Shown here: positions 1 through 9,332 of the stretch, piece after piece
How the letters are laid out: every line of letters begins with the position of its first letter
How positions within the stretch are numbered: position 1 is the first letter of the stretch
Assembly: GCF_013403865.1 (NCBI RefSeq)
Contig: NZ_JABFDK010000001.1
Span: forward strand, 434,001-498,000
Source of the DNA: Winogradskyella costae
Lineage (GTDB): Bacteria; Bacteroidota; Bacteroidia; Flavobacteriales; Flavobacteriaceae
DNA: 64,000 bases
Reading direction: 5' to 3'
Notes under the pieces: model-generated
What the model was told of the DNA's origin: nothing
Seen by the model: the letters and a program-made list of their open reading frames with translations, nothing else
Databases searched by the model: none
Translations under genes and position numbers: made by a program

Positions 1-260
1 ACAATAATCACTAAGGTTGCTACAACAATTAATTGTACAATAATTCTAATCTTAGATGGTATAATATTTCTCATTAAAGAGATTACTACGTTACCAACAC
101 TTAGTACAAAAACTACAGAGATTGCCATTACAATAGACGGCTTTAATTGTGCCGTAATTGCTAATGCTGAACATATACCCAATACCTGAATAGTGATAGG
201 GTTGTCATCCGCTAATGGATCTAAAATTAGTTTACTATCTTTTTTTGATAAAAGTCCCAT
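1..260 (-). CDS. nqrD: Na+-translocating NADH:quinone reductase subunit D (partial, N-terminal part)
   Basis: The first 86 codons read from an ATG at 260 and run off the window edge. They begin MGLLSKKDSKLILDPLADDN and continue into hydrophobic membrane segments (near ITIQVLGICSALAIT and SIVMAISVVFVLSVGN). NqrD is an integral membrane subunit of the six-subunit Na+-NQR complex, which couples NADH oxidation and quinone reduction to Na+ export. It starts 6 bases after the nqrC stop in the same direction, so the order nqrA-B-C-D matches the canonical operon. The remainder of nqrD, and presumably nqrE and nqrF, lie beyond the edge. Confidence 0.93.
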   Translation of the reverse strand, partial: MGLLSKKDSKLILDPLADDNPITIQVLGICSALAITAQLKPSIVMAISVVFVLSVGNVVISLMRNIIPSKIRIIVQLIVVATLVII

Positions 261-266
261 ACATTT

Positions 267-1019
267 TTATTTTAATGTCTTGAAATAAGGCACATACATT
301 TTTAAATCTTTCTTAATCATTGCTGTTACACCATCTCCTGTAATGGTAGCACCTGCAATTGCATCTACGGCATTATCCGTTTTTCTCTCGTTTTTAGGAT
401 CGGCATTACCTTTTGCGACAGTGATCCCTTTAAATGCATCAGCATCTCCAAAAATATGTTCACCTGCAAAATCATCCATAAAATAACGCTGCTTTATCTC
501 TGCACCTAAGCCAGGTGTTTCACCAGCGTGATCAAAAAAGACACCTTGAACAACCATTGCTTTATCAACAGCTACAAATCCCCAAATAGCATCCCATAAT
601 CCTTTACCTCTAATTGGAATAACATAGATTGGTTGGCCATCTTTTATACCTTTAAACAAAGGTAATTTCCTAGTATAATTAGGATCTTTTGCTTTTGTTT
701 CCTCTTTTTTAATATCTATTAAATACGCTTCTGAATTTAATGAATCTATTTTAGAACCTTCAATAACATATTGCTTAGTAATAGTGTTAGTAAATTCTTC
801 TTCTACTTTATCTGTAGAAATGAACGCAACATCACTTGTACCCTCATTGGCATTAATGCCCATGGCATACAATATATTCTGTTGTTTTTCAAAACGTTTA
901 TTAGCATCCACTAAAGGTTTTAAGCCTGAAGCAAGTCCTGCAAGTATAGAACCCACTACTAACACCATAACAATGGCAAAAATAATGGTGTAACTATTTT
1001 TTTCTGTATCGATTGCCAT
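267..1019 (-). CDS. nqrC: Na+-translocating NADH:quinone reductase subunit C
   Basis: This is a 250-residue protein with one N-terminal membrane helix (about residues 11-32) and a periplasmic FMN-binding domain. The C-terminal motif AGATITGDGV holds Thr225, which aligns with the threonine that carries covalent FMN through a phosphoester bond in the Vibrio protein. The upstream motif HAGETPGLG is the family hallmark. NqrC passes electrons within the Na+-NQR complex. The gene lies 3 bases after nqrB and 6 bases before nqrD, consistent with one transcript. Length and domain order are normal for the family. Confidence 0.96.
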   Translation of the reverse strand: MAIDTEKNSYTIIFAIVMVLVVGSILAGLASGLKPLVDANKRFEKQQNILYAMGINANEGTSDVAFISTDKVEEEFTNTITKQYVIEGSKIDSLNSEAYLIDIKKEETKAKDPNYTRKLPLFKGIKDGQPIYVIPIRGKGLWDAIWGFVAVDKAMVVQGVFFDHAGETPGLGAEIKQRYFMDDFAGEHIFGDADAFKGITVAKGNADPKNERKTDNAVDAIAGATITGDGVTAMIKKDLKMYVPYFKTLK

Positions 1020-1022
1020 AAT

Positions 1023-2249
1023 TTAAGCTGTTTTTAATTTTGCTCTTTTTAATCTTCTTTTCACATTGCCCTGCACTACATAATGATCTATCGTTGGTGC
1101 AAACACATTCATTAACAATATCGCTAACATTACTCCTTCTGGATATGCAGGGTTAAAGACACGAATCATAATAGATACGAAACCTATTAGAAAACCGTAT
1201 ATCCATTTCCCTTTATTAGTTTGAGATGCCGTAACAGGATCTGTTGCCATATAAACAATACCAAATGCCATACCACCAATTAATAAATGATGCCAGAACT
1301 CAGTACTCATTAGTCCGTAAAATTTACTTGTATCTGTGATCCATCCTGCCGCTACGACTAGGTTAAAGATATACCCCATTACTAAAGCACCAATAACAGA
1401 ACTTAGCATTATTCTCCAGCTTCCAATTTTTGTAAAAATCAGAAATAAGCCACCTAACAAGATTAATAATGTAGATGTTTCACCTATTGAACCAGGAATA
1501 AAACCGAAAAACATATCCATTACAGAATAGTCAACACCATGCGATTGGGCTAAACTACCTAAAATAGTTTCACCTGATATAGCATCGGCCGTTGAACCAT
1601 TTGCAATTTCTTTAGTTCTTTGTACAGCTCCTTCTACCCATACTTTATCACCACTCATCCACGTAGGATAAGCAAAGAATAAGAATGCTCTAATAGTTAA
1701 TGCAGGGTTTAAAATGTTCATCCCTGTACCACCAAATACTTCTTTCCCGATAACAACACCGAAAACAACTGCAACAACTAGCATCCATAACGGAATATCT
1801 ATTGGAACAATTAATGGTACTAACATTCCTGTTACTAAGTAGCCTTCTTCAACTTCGTGTCCTTTTATAACTGCAAAAAGGAACTCAACACCTAAACCAA
1901 CACCATAAGAAATTAGTAGTATTGGTAGCACTTTCCAAAATCCTAAAGAAAAATTCTGTAATGTCCAGAATTCACTACTAAAGAAACCACTTGTTACTGC
2001 TTCTATTTCGCCTGCTGCTACATAATGCTGATAACCGGCATTGAACATACCAAAGATTAGGCACGGAATTAAAGCCATAATTACCGTGTTCATCGTACGT
2101 TTTAAATCGTCTGCCGCCTTAATATGTGTACCGCCATGTGCAGTATCATTAGGCGTATAAAGAAAAGTATGTAAAGCATTGAAGGCTGGTGCCATCTTAG
2201 TTCCCTTATATTTTTCTCTTAAGCTATGTAAGTTTTGTTTTAAACCCAT
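1023..2249 (-). CDS. nqrB: Na+-translocating NADH:quinone reductase subunit B
   Basis: This is a 408-residue polytopic membrane protein beginning MGLKQNLHSL. NqrB is the largest membrane subunit and carries a second covalently bound FMN. The motif DAISGETIL places the likely FMN-linked threonine at Thr228; the usual motif reads SGAT, so the Ala-to-Glu change (SGET) is a small deviation. A conserved stretch FGGTGMNILNPAL marks the membrane core. It follows nqrA by 10 bases. The complex sits in the inner membrane and generates a sodium motive force, typical of marine bacteria. Confidence 0.96.
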   Translation of the reverse strand: MGLKQNLHSLREKYKGTKMAPAFNALHTFLYTPNDTAHGGTHIKAADDLKRTMNTVIMALIPCLIFGMFNAGYQHYVAAGEIEAVTSGFFSSEFWTLQNFSLGFWKVLPILLISYGVGLGVEFLFAVIKGHEVEEGYLVTGMLVPLIVPIDIPLWMLVVAVVFGVVIGKEVFGGTGMNILNPALTIRAFLFFAYPTWMSGDKVWVEGAVQRTKEIANGSTADAISGETILGSLAQSHGVDYSVMDMFFGFIPGSIGETSTLLILLGGLFLIFTKIGSWRIMLSSVIGALVMGYIFNLVVAAGWITDTSKFYGLMSTEFWHHLLIGGMAFGIVYMATDPVTASQTNKGKWIYGFLIGFVSIMIRVFNPAYPEGVMLAILLMNVFAPTIDHYVVQGNVKRRLKRAKLKTA

Positions 2250-2259
2250 TATCTATTTT

Positions 2260-3609
2260 TTAACCGATTTCTTCTAACATTAAATCCAAGCCTGCTCTAA
2301 TAATCTGCTGATGTGGTTGTTTAGACACACATACAAATTCTGTTAAAGCAAAATCTTCAGGAGCGACTTCATACATGCCTAAAGCCTCCATTTCATCTAA
2401 ATCTTTATACAAACATGCTTTTAAGATTTGCATTGGATAGATATCTAATGGAAAAACTTGCTCGTAATTACCCGTAAGCACAAAATTTCTATGCTCACCA
2501 TTCATGTTAGTGCTTAAGTCATATTTCTTATTTGGTGTTAACCACGAAAAAGTTAAAGCTCTTGTGTTAGAGACTTTATCAAAAACGGGCTTATTCCATC
2601 CAAATAATTCGTAGTCGTTACCTTCAGGAATTACAGAAATTATATTACTATAATAATCTAAGTAACCATCTGGCTGAACACGTTTTCCTGACAATACATT
2701 CCCTGAAATAAAACGATCGTTACCGTCTCTTTCAACTCCGTTATCATAAACCATAGTTGCAATTTCAGAACCTAATTTTGTTCTAAAATACCTTGGTTTT
2801 TTAACTGAAGATCCTGCTAAGGCAATGATACGTTCCGCGTTAAACTTCCCTGTTAATAATAACTCACCAATAATTACTAAATCTTGCGCATTAACGGTCC
2901 ATACAGTTTCACCTTTATTAACAGGGCTAACCTTATTAATTAAAGTTCCAACATTACCTGATGGATGTGGGCCAGAAACGTTATATGTCGTAACATTTTG
3001 CAAATTAGCTAAAGGTGACTTAGAACTCCCTATAGAAACATGCACTCCACCATCCGTTAATTTGGATAATGCAGTAACTGCTGCTTGCAATTCAGCTTCC
3101 TTACCAGCTAAGGTAAAGTCTAAATCTGCTGCTAAAGGTGCACTTGCATAACCAGAAACAAAGATAGCTTTTGGCGTACTGTCTGCTTTGGCGACAACAT
3201 CGTAAGGACGTTGCTTGATAAAAGCCCAACAACCTGAAGCCAACAAATGAGCTTTAGTTTTTTCTGCATCTGAAGTCAAATCAAACTTCCCATGATCTAC
3301 ATAAGTTTGCTCTTTATCCGCTGTTATTTTAATAGCGTCTATACGACGCCTTGGTCCACGCTGTACTTCCGTTACCTCGCCAGAAACTGGGGAAACAAAT
3401 TTCATCGTTTCGTTATCCTTGTTATAAAACAAAGTTTCACCTGCTTTTACACGTGCCCCTTCTTTTGCAACAAGTTTTGGAATAATACTGTGGAAATCTT
3501 CGGGTCTTATAGAGTAGAAATTGCTAATAATAGCATTCTCTGTAGTATGCTCGGCTTCACCGACCAACTTTATATCTAAACCCTTTTTAATTTTGATGTC
3601 TTTTGACAT
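2260..3609 (-). CDS. nqrA: Na+-translocating NADH:quinone reductase subunit A
   Basis: This 449-residue soluble, membrane-associated subunit is first in the operon. It begins MSKDIKIKKGLDIKL, and IRPEDFHSIIPKLVAKEGARV resembles the family's lipoyl-like N-terminal region. NqrA takes part in quinone binding in the Na+-NQR complex and has no flavin cofactor. The start is an ATG preceded by a good promoter at 3642-3676. It is divergent from the Plug gene, with 162 bases between them. There is no frameshift or truncation. Confidence 0.96.
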   Translation of the reverse strand: MSKDIKIKKGLDIKLVGEAEHTTENAIISNFYSIRPEDFHSIIPKLVAKEGARVKAGETLFYNKDNETMKFVSPVSGEVTEVQRGPRRRIDAIKITADKEQTYVDHGKFDLTSDAEKTKAHLLASGCWAFIKQRPYDVVAKADSTPKAIFVSGYASAPLAADLDFTLAGKEAELQAAVTALSKLTDGGVHVSIGSSKSPLANLQNVTTYNVSGPHPSGNVGTLINKVSPVNKGETVWTVNAQDLVIIGELLLTGKFNAERIIALAGSSVKKPRYFRTKLGSEIATMVYDNGVERDGNDRFISGNVLSGKRVQPDGYLDYYSNIISVIPEGNDYELFGWNKPVFDKVSNTRALTFSWLTPNKKYDLSTNMNGEHRNFVLTGNYEQVFPLDIYPMQILKACLYKDLDEMEALGMYEVAPEDFALTEFVCVSKQPHQQIIRAGLDLMLEEIG

Positions 3610-3641
3610 ATACTTAAAGATTAGTTACCTAAAAATCGCTG

Positions 3642-3676
3642 CAAATTTACGAATTAATGCTTAAAAAAGCCCCAAA
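3642..3676 (-). promoter_or_regulatory. Promoter of the nqr operon
   Basis: On the minus strand TTTG (3673-3676) is followed after 23 bases by TAAATTTG (3642-3649). This matches the Bacteroidota consensus TTTG/TTG, N17-23, TAnnTTTG. Transcription would begin near 3636, giving a leader of about 25 bases before the nqrA ATG at 3609. Confidence 0.65.
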
Positions 3677-3771
3677 TTAAAGCATCTTTTTTATTTGTAA
3701 TGATTATAAATAAGAGCCTTGCGTTAAGGCACAGATTTTGATTATATTTATACGCTTAGATTTTAGATAAA

Positions 3772-5025
3772 ATGAAAAAAAACTTTTTTTGCCTTTCAGT
3801 ACTTTTACTTTTTCCAATAATTCTGCTTTCCCAAGTTGTTTCAGAACTTAATCCTCCTGATTTTATAAAAACAGTAACTTTTAAGAGCAATACCACACAA
3901 GGACAATTGCCTGTTTTAAAGCTCGGTGAATCTTTAATGCTAGAGTTTGATGCCTTAACGGGCGAGGAGGAGGACTTCTACTACGTTATTGAGCATTTTA
4001 ATTTTGATTGGACGCCATCTAATTTAGTAAAATCAGAATACCTCAGTGGCTTGGATAATCAGCGCATTTTAGATTACGAAAATTCTTTTAATACGTATCA
4101 AATTTATTCTCATTATAATTTAGTCATTCCAAATACCCAAACCCGTGGTTTATTAAAAAGTGGAAACTACATGATCTCGATCTACGATGATTACGATGAA
4201 CTGATGTTCAGCAGAAAATTTATGGTTTATGAGAGTTTAGCTAGTGTTGGGGTCAGCGTAAAGCGGTCGAGAGATGTAAAAGTTATTGCTGAAAAACAAT
4301 CTGTAGATCTAGTTATAACAACTAATGGCATGAACCTGAATAATCCACTAGAAACCATTAAAACTGTTATTATTCAAAATAATAATCTTAATACCGCGAT
4401 TTCTGATTTAAAACCACAATACACATTGGGTAACGAACTTATTTATCGTTACGATACTGAATCTGCATTTTGGGGAGGAAACGAGTATTTGTTTTTTGAA
4501 AACAAAGATGTGAGAGCTGCGAACGTGGGCGTTCAATTTATTGAGTTAAGAGATCTTTATCACAACTTCTTATACACTAACATTAATCGCAAAGACAGAC
4601 CCTACACTTACAATCCGGATATTAATGGAAACTTTTTAGTTACAGTATTAGACAGAGACAATCCAGATATCGAAGCGGATTATGTTATGGTTCACTTCTC
4701 TTTATTGCAAGAAGAACTTAAATCTAAAGAGGTGTATGTCTATGGCAATTTTAATTATTTTATGCTTGAGCCATTAACCCAAATGGTTTTCAATTCGGAA
4801 AGCAAACATTACGAAACTACACTATTGCTAAAACAAGGGTTTTACAACTATAAATTTGTCACTGTCGATAAAAAGACTAGAGTCTTAGACGAAGGAGCTA
4901 TCAGTGGTAATTTCTGGGAAACTGAAAACAATTACAAAGTTTTAGTTTACTACAAAGATCTTGGGGCACGTTACGATAGGCTTATTGGTTTTGGAGAAGC
5001 CACTTCTGTAAATATTACTAATTAA
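3772..5025 (+). CDS. Type IX secretion system Plug protein (DUF5103 family)
   Basis: This 417-residue exported protein has a signal peptide (MKKNFFCLSVLLLFPIILLS). The body matches what I know as DUF5103, now described as the Plug protein that closes the SprA translocon of the type IX secretion system on the periplasmic side. Typical features are the aromatic-rich segment around residues 65-110 (FYYVIEHFNFDW, YQIYSHYNL) and an all-beta composition. The gene stands alone, divergent from nqrA. Function is inferred from family resemblance; no T9SS core gene is adjacent, but porT and a T9SS cargo are in the window. Confidence 0.85.
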   Translation: MKKNFFCLSVLLLFPIILLSQVVSELNPPDFIKTVTFKSNTTQGQLPVLKLGESLMLEFDALTGEEEDFYYVIEHFNFDWTPSNLVKSEYLSGLDNQRILDYENSFNTYQIYSHYNLVIPNTQTRGLLKSGNYMISIYDDYDELMFSRKFMVYESLASVGVSVKRSRDVKVIAEKQSVDLVITTNGMNLNNPLETIKTVIIQNNNLNTAISDLKPQYTLGNELIYRYDTESAFWGGNEYLFFENKDVRAANVGVQFIELRDLYHNFLYTNINRKDRPYTYNPDINGNFLVTVLDRDNPDIEADYVMVHFSLLQEELKSKEVYVYGNFNYFMLEPLTQMVFNSESKHYETTLLLKQGFYNYKFVTVDKKTRVLDEGAISGNFWETENNYKVLVYYKDLGARYDRLIGFGEATSVNITN

Positions 5026-5164
5026 ATTTTTTCTAGCTCTTCAATTATTAAAATAGAAAATAAAAGCAAAACTATTAACACATTCACAGCACCTACCTCA
5101 TTTATAACCAATTTGTTAAAAATGACATCCTCTCATCCAATTTATAATGCTTCATTCAAAAATT

Positions 5165-5179
5165 ATGCTATTTTAGCAT
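5165..5179. repeat. Short perfect inverted repeat upstream of apaG
   Basis: ATGCTA, TTT, TAGCAT forms a perfect 6-base stem ending 17 bases before the apaG start codon. It could be an operator or a small leader hairpin. The 170-base gap between the Plug gene and apaG shows no other clear signal and no convincing terminator. Confidence 0.4.
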
Positions 5180-5196
5180 AGAACAACATCATAATC

Positions 5197-5583
5197 ATGG
5201 TACAACAAGTAACTAGCGGTATAAAAATCAGTGTAGAAACCAACTTTGAAGGTACATTTTATAAAAATTATAAAGTGCATTTTGCTTTCGGCTATAAGGT
5301 CACTATTGAAAACCAAAGTAAAGATTCTGTTCAGCTTAATTCTAGACATTGGAGAATACTAGACGCTTTAAATAACGAAGAGATTATTGAAGGAGAAGGG
5401 GTTATTGGCAAAAAGCCCGTATTAAAACCGGGAGAATCTCACACTTACAACTCTGGTTGTTTACTAACATCCCCTTTCGGTGCGATGAGTGGATATTACA
5501 ACATGATTAACTTATCGAAAACCAATAAATTTAAAGTCTATATTCCTTCTTTTAAATTAAGCGCTCCTTTCGCCTTAAACTAA
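5197..5583 (+). CDS. apaG: ApaG domain protein
   Basis: This 128-residue protein covers the ApaG (DUF525) fold. Recognisable segments are TSGIKISVETNF at the N-terminus, the central NSRHWRILDA, and the C-terminal YNSGCLLTSPFGAMSGYYNM. The fold is a fibronectin-III-like beta sandwich. In proteobacteria apaG is linked genetically to Co2+/Mg2+ sensitivity and lies near apaH, but its biochemical role is not settled, and no apaH is next to it here. It is monocistronic by appearance. Length is normal. Confidence 0.92.
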   Translation: MVQQVTSGIKISVETNFEGTFYKNYKVHFAFGYKVTIENQSKDSVQLNSRHWRILDALNNEEIIEGEGVIGKKPVLKPGESHTYNSGCLLTSPFGAMSGYYNMINLSKTNKFKVYIPSFKLSAPFALN

Positions 5584-5804
5584 AGCTTTACAAATCTTAA
5601 TTAGACCACTCTATTAATAGATTTTTATTTCACATTATAGACTCTAAAGCTGAACTATGTTTTGTTTTATCAATAAAATATTGAATAACAAATTATAAAA
5701 GCGCATTTTTAATCTTCACACAACTATAACGTTTCAATAAATTATTTTCCTATAAAAATTGTAACTTTACGCTTTCAAAATTTAAACTAAAAAATAAATA
5801 TATT

Positions 5805-7430
5805 ATGGGAAAAGGATTCTTTAATGTACCAGTCGCAGTTAACGAACCTGTTATGTCTTACGCCCCCGGTTCTGCTGAACGGAAAGCAGTTTTAGAGGCC
5901 TACAAATCAATGTTTAACTCCAAGGTTGAAGTTCCTTTATACATAAATGGAAAAGACGTAAAAACTGGAAATACCAGAACCATGTCTCCTCCTCACGATC
6001 ACCAACACATCGTAGGTGACTATCATTTAGCAGAGAAAACACATGTTGAAGATGCTATTTCTACAGCATTAGAAGCACGTAAGTCTTGGTCACAAATGCC
6101 ATGGGAACAGCGCGCAGGTATTTTCTTAAAAGCTGCAGAATTAATTGCGGGTCCTTACAGAGCAAAGATCAACGCTGCTACGATGATAGCGCAATCGAAG
6201 AATATATATCAAGCTGAAATTGATGCGGCTTGTGAACTTATAGATTTCTTACGCTTTAATGTTCAGTTTATGTCAGACATTTACATGGAACAACCAGAAA
6301 GCACAAGTGCGGCATGGAACCGAGTAGAATATAGACCTCTTGAAGGTTTTACGTACGCTATAACACCTTTTAACTTTACAGCAATAGCCGGTAACCTACC
6401 AGCATGTATGGCTTTAATGGGTAATGTTGTCGTTTGGAAACCAAGTGATAGCCAAATTTATTCTGCAAAAGTAATTATGGATATTTTTAAAGAAGCTGGT
6501 GTACCCGATGGTGTTATCAATGTGGTCTTCGGAGATCCTGTAATGATTACAAATACAGTATTAGCGAGTCCTGATTTTTCTGGTTTACACTTTACAGGGT
6601 CTACAAATGTATTTAAAGAATTATGGAAACAGATTGGAAACAACATTCATAACTATAAAACATATCCAAGAATTGTTGGCGAAACAGGTGGAAAAGATTT
6701 TATCGTCGCACATAAAACAGCAGATGCAAAACAAGTAGCAACAGCTATTGCACGTGGCGCTTTTGAATTCCAAGGTCAGAAATGTAGCGCAGCATCTAGA
6801 GCTTATGTTCCTAAAGGAATTTGGGCGGATGTAAAGAAGTTTTTAATTGAAGATATGGAATCTTTCAAAATGGGGTCGCCAGAAGATATGAGCAACTTTA
6901 TTACTGCAGTGATCCATGAAGGTTCTTTTGATAAATTAGCTAAATATATTGATGCTGCTAAAGCAGATAGCGATGCAGAAATCATTGCTGGTGGTAACTA
7001 CGATAAATCTAAGGGCTACTTCATTGAGCCTACAGTCATTGTAACTACAGACCCTAAATACACAACAATGTCTACAGAATTATTTGGCCCTGTAATTACA
7101 ATATATGTGTATGAAGACGAAGCCTACTCTAAGACTTTAAAACTCGTAGATGAAACAAGCGAATACGCATTAACTGGTGCTATTATTTCTAGAGACAGAT
7201 ATGCTGTTGAAGAAGCTACAAAAGCGCTTCAGAATGCTGCGGGAAACTTCTACATAAATGACAAACCAACTGGTGCTGTTGTAGGTCAACAACCATTTGG
7301 TGGAGCTAGAGCTTCTGGAACAAATGACAAAGCCGGAAGTCCTCAAAATTTATTACGTTGGGTATCGCCAAGGTTAATCAAGGAAACGTTTGTAACTCCA
7401 ACCGATTACAGATATCCTTTTTTGGGATAG
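5805..7430 (+). CDS. pruA: L-glutamate gamma-semialdehyde dehydrogenase (delta-1-pyrroline-5-carboxylate dehydrogenase)
   Basis: This 541-residue aldehyde dehydrogenase oxidises glutamate semialdehyde to glutamate with NAD+, the second step of proline degradation. The catalytic cysteine is Cys327 in FQGQKCSAASR and the general base Glu293 lies in VGETGGKDF. The N-terminus (EPVMSYAPGSAERKAV) resembles the single-domain type found in mitochondria and Bacteroidota, not the bifunctional PutA. It is followed by its own terminator, and no proline dehydrogenase gene lies next to it. The biosynthetic proC-B-A genes are 28 kb away in this window. Confidence 0.95.
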   Translation: MGKGFFNVPVAVNEPVMSYAPGSAERKAVLEAYKSMFNSKVEVPLYINGKDVKTGNTRTMSPPHDHQHIVGDYHLAEKTHVEDAISTALEARKSWSQMPWEQRAGIFLKAAELIAGPYRAKINAATMIAQSKNIYQAEIDAACELIDFLRFNVQFMSDIYMEQPESTSAAWNRVEYRPLEGFTYAITPFNFTAIAGNLPACMALMGNVVVWKPSDSQIYSAKVIMDIFKEAGVPDGVINVVFGDPVMITNTVLASPDFSGLHFTGSTNVFKELWKQIGNNIHNYKTYPRIVGETGGKDFIVAHKTADAKQVATAIARGAFEFQGQKCSAASRAYVPKGIWADVKKFLIEDMESFKMGSPEDMSNFITAVIHEGSFDKLAKYIDAAKADSDAEIIAGGNYDKSKGYFIEPTVIVTTDPKYTTMSTELFGPVITIYVYEDEAYSKTLKLVDETSEYALTGAIISRDRYAVEEATKALQNAAGNFYINDKPTGAVVGQQPFGGARASGTNDKAGSPQNLLRWVSPRLIKETFVTPTDYRYPFLG

Positions 7431-7452
7431 AATTCATAACCGATTAAAATTT

Positions 7453-7490
7453 AAATCCTTAGAAGTTTTATGCTTTTAAGGATTTTTTTT
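7453..7490 (+). terminator. Terminator after pruA
   Basis: AATCCTTAGAAG pairs with CTTTTAAGGATT (one G-U pair) around a short loop and is followed by a run of T. The stem starts about 24 bases after the pruA stop. Confidence 0.85.
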
Positions 7491-7576
7491 GCTTTTAATA
7501 GAAATCCCATTTATAATCAACGATTTACAAATCAAAGTTTGTATCTTTTCAAGATAACAATTCAAATTCTGCACTT

Positions 7577-9262
7577 ATGAAAAATCATTACTTTATTCTT
7601 TTATTATTGTTACCTTTTCTAAGTTTTGCTCAAACTTGGATAACTTCTGGCGTTACTCCAGATCTATCTGCTTATGGAGAAGCCACAAACTATCCTGGGG
7701 AAGGCGAATATCAAATATTTCTAAGTCCGGATGGTATTTTAGACAAACCTATAATTGTTGTGGACGGTTTTGATACCGGAGACTTAAGGGACATCAATGG
7801 GATTTATAGCCTTTTAGACTTTGTTAATAGTTCTGGAACTGAAAATTTAGCAGATCAATTACGAACGCAAGATTTTGATGTTATTATTCTTAATTTCCCT
7901 ATTTATACACGTGCTGCAGATTCTGAAACTATAGATGGTGGCACTGATTTTATGGAACGCAACGCCATGCTTTTAGTAGAATTAATTACAATTATTAATG
8001 CAGATAAATCTTTAAATAGTCCGGATCAAAATGTCATTATTGGCCCAAGCATGGGAGGTTTAATTTCTCGTTATGCCCTGAATTACATGGAAGCCAACTC
8101 CATGGACGCGGACACAAGACTCTTTATTTCTTTCGACGCACCTCATCTTGGGGCTAATGTCCCTATAGGTCTACAACATCAATTAAATTACTTAGCTAAT
8201 AATCCATTGAGCCCTGTAGCAGAACTACAACCATTTATTGAAAGTTTATTAAAATCGCCTGCCGGAAGACAATTGTTAATAGATCATTTTGAATCGCATT
8301 TAACAGGTGACGACCTATTTACTTTTGATGATAACCTCACGCTACCTGAACCTCATCCATTCAGAACAACGTTTAACACAAATATTAATAACTTAACAAT
8401 TAGTGGTTTCCCTGAAAATGTTCGTAACGTCGCTATTGTAAATGGAAGTGGTACCGGAAGCTCATATTTTGCTGCAGATGGAGTTACACCTGTGACCAAT
8501 GGATTTGCTATAGTAGACGCTATACTTCCTGTAGACTCACCACTTGGAACAATTGATGTTGAAATTGACATACATATGACACCAGCTGCTGGCACCCCAC
8601 GCCAAGTTAGTCGATTTTTCGCACCACTTTTACCTCCATTTATACCCGATATAGAAAATACTGCTAGTGCTGGGACCGTAAACTTCGATGGTGTAGATTC
8701 GGCTCCAGGTGGATTATTTGACTTATCTGCTTTAACAGACTCTTTTGGAACAGGTGGTGGCATTGGTGACGCTTTTTTTGCTGCCTTACAAATTGACAAA
8801 TTCAGTTATATACCCACAGTTAGTGCACTTGCTCTAGATATCACTGAACCTGATACAGGTAATGAGATTAATTGGCACTATAATGGTGATTTTTCAAGCG
8901 CATCGCCATTTGCAAACATCTATAGTCCTGATGCCAATGAACCTCACGTTCTTCTTACTGAAGCTAATGTCGCATTTGCTCTAGATGAAATATTAAATAC
9001 GCCATTAAGCATTTCAGAAACTGAATTACAATCCGTAAAACTAGAAAAGAATCCTGTTAAAAATGAATTGATATTACGATCTGATCTAAATAGTAAAGCT
9101 ACTATTTTAATCAGTGACTTAACAGGAAAAATCGTTCAACAATCATCTCAAAAATTAACAGGTAGAGATATTATCTCTATAGATTTAACCAATGGATTCT
9201 ACATATTAAATATCATTAATGAAGTTAATACGTTTACAACCCGATTTATAGTTAGCAAATAA
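7577..9262 (+). CDS. Secreted alpha/beta hydrolase (lipase/esterase-like) with T9SS sorting domain
   Basis: This 561-residue protein has a signal peptide (about residues 1-18, ending LSFAQ). Its hydrolase-like region has a nucleophile elbow GPSMGG with Ser158, preceded by IIVVDGF and VIILNFPIY, which look like core strands. The last roughly 80 residues (from SVKLEKNPVKNELIL to TRFIVSK) form a type A T9SS C-terminal domain, so export across the outer membrane is expected. The middle (about 270-470) is low in recognisable motifs. The exact substrate cannot be told from sequence. The gene stands alone between two terminators. Confidence 0.85.
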   Translation: MKNHYFILLLLLPFLSFAQTWITSGVTPDLSAYGEATNYPGEGEYQIFLSPDGILDKPIIVVDGFDTGDLRDINGIYSLLDFVNSSGTENLADQLRTQDFDVIILNFPIYTRAADSETIDGGTDFMERNAMLLVELITIINADKSLNSPDQNVIIGPSMGGLISRYALNYMEANSMDADTRLFISFDAPHLGANVPIGLQHQLNYLANNPLSPVAELQPFIESLLKSPAGRQLLIDHFESHLTGDDLFTFDDNLTLPEPHPFRTTFNTNINNLTISGFPENVRNVAIVNGSGTGSSYFAADGVTPVTNGFAIVDAILPVDSPLGTIDVEIDIHMTPAAGTPRQVSRFFAPLLPPFIPDIENTASAGTVNFDGVDSAPGGLFDLSALTDSFGTGGGIGDAFFAALQIDKFSYIPTVSALALDITEPDTGNEINWHYNGDFSSASPFANIYSPDANEPHVLLTEANVAFALDEILNTPLSISETELQSVKLEKNPVKNELILRSDLNSKATILISDLTGKIVQQSSQKLTGRDIISIDLTNGFYILNIINEVNTFTTRFIVSK

Positions 9263-9279
9263 AGTTACTATTTCCACTA

Positions 9280-9318
9280 AAAAAAGACCGTTTAAACTTA
9301 TTTAAACGGTCTTTTTTT
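9280..9318. terminator. Bidirectional terminator between convergent genes
   Basis: GACCGTTTAAA (9286-9296), loop CTTA, and TTTAAACGGTC (9301-9311) form a perfect 11-base stem with an A run on the left and a T run on the right. It serves the hydrolase gene on plus and the repeat protein on minus. Confidence 0.93.
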
Positions 9319-9332
9319 CTCTAGAAACTATA

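Noticed and set aside
8353..8799. A 148-codon reading frame antisense to the secreted hydrolase gene
   Set aside because: Pro/Ser/Lys-rich shadow of the Gly/Asp/Thr-rich sense protein; no start signal or domain.
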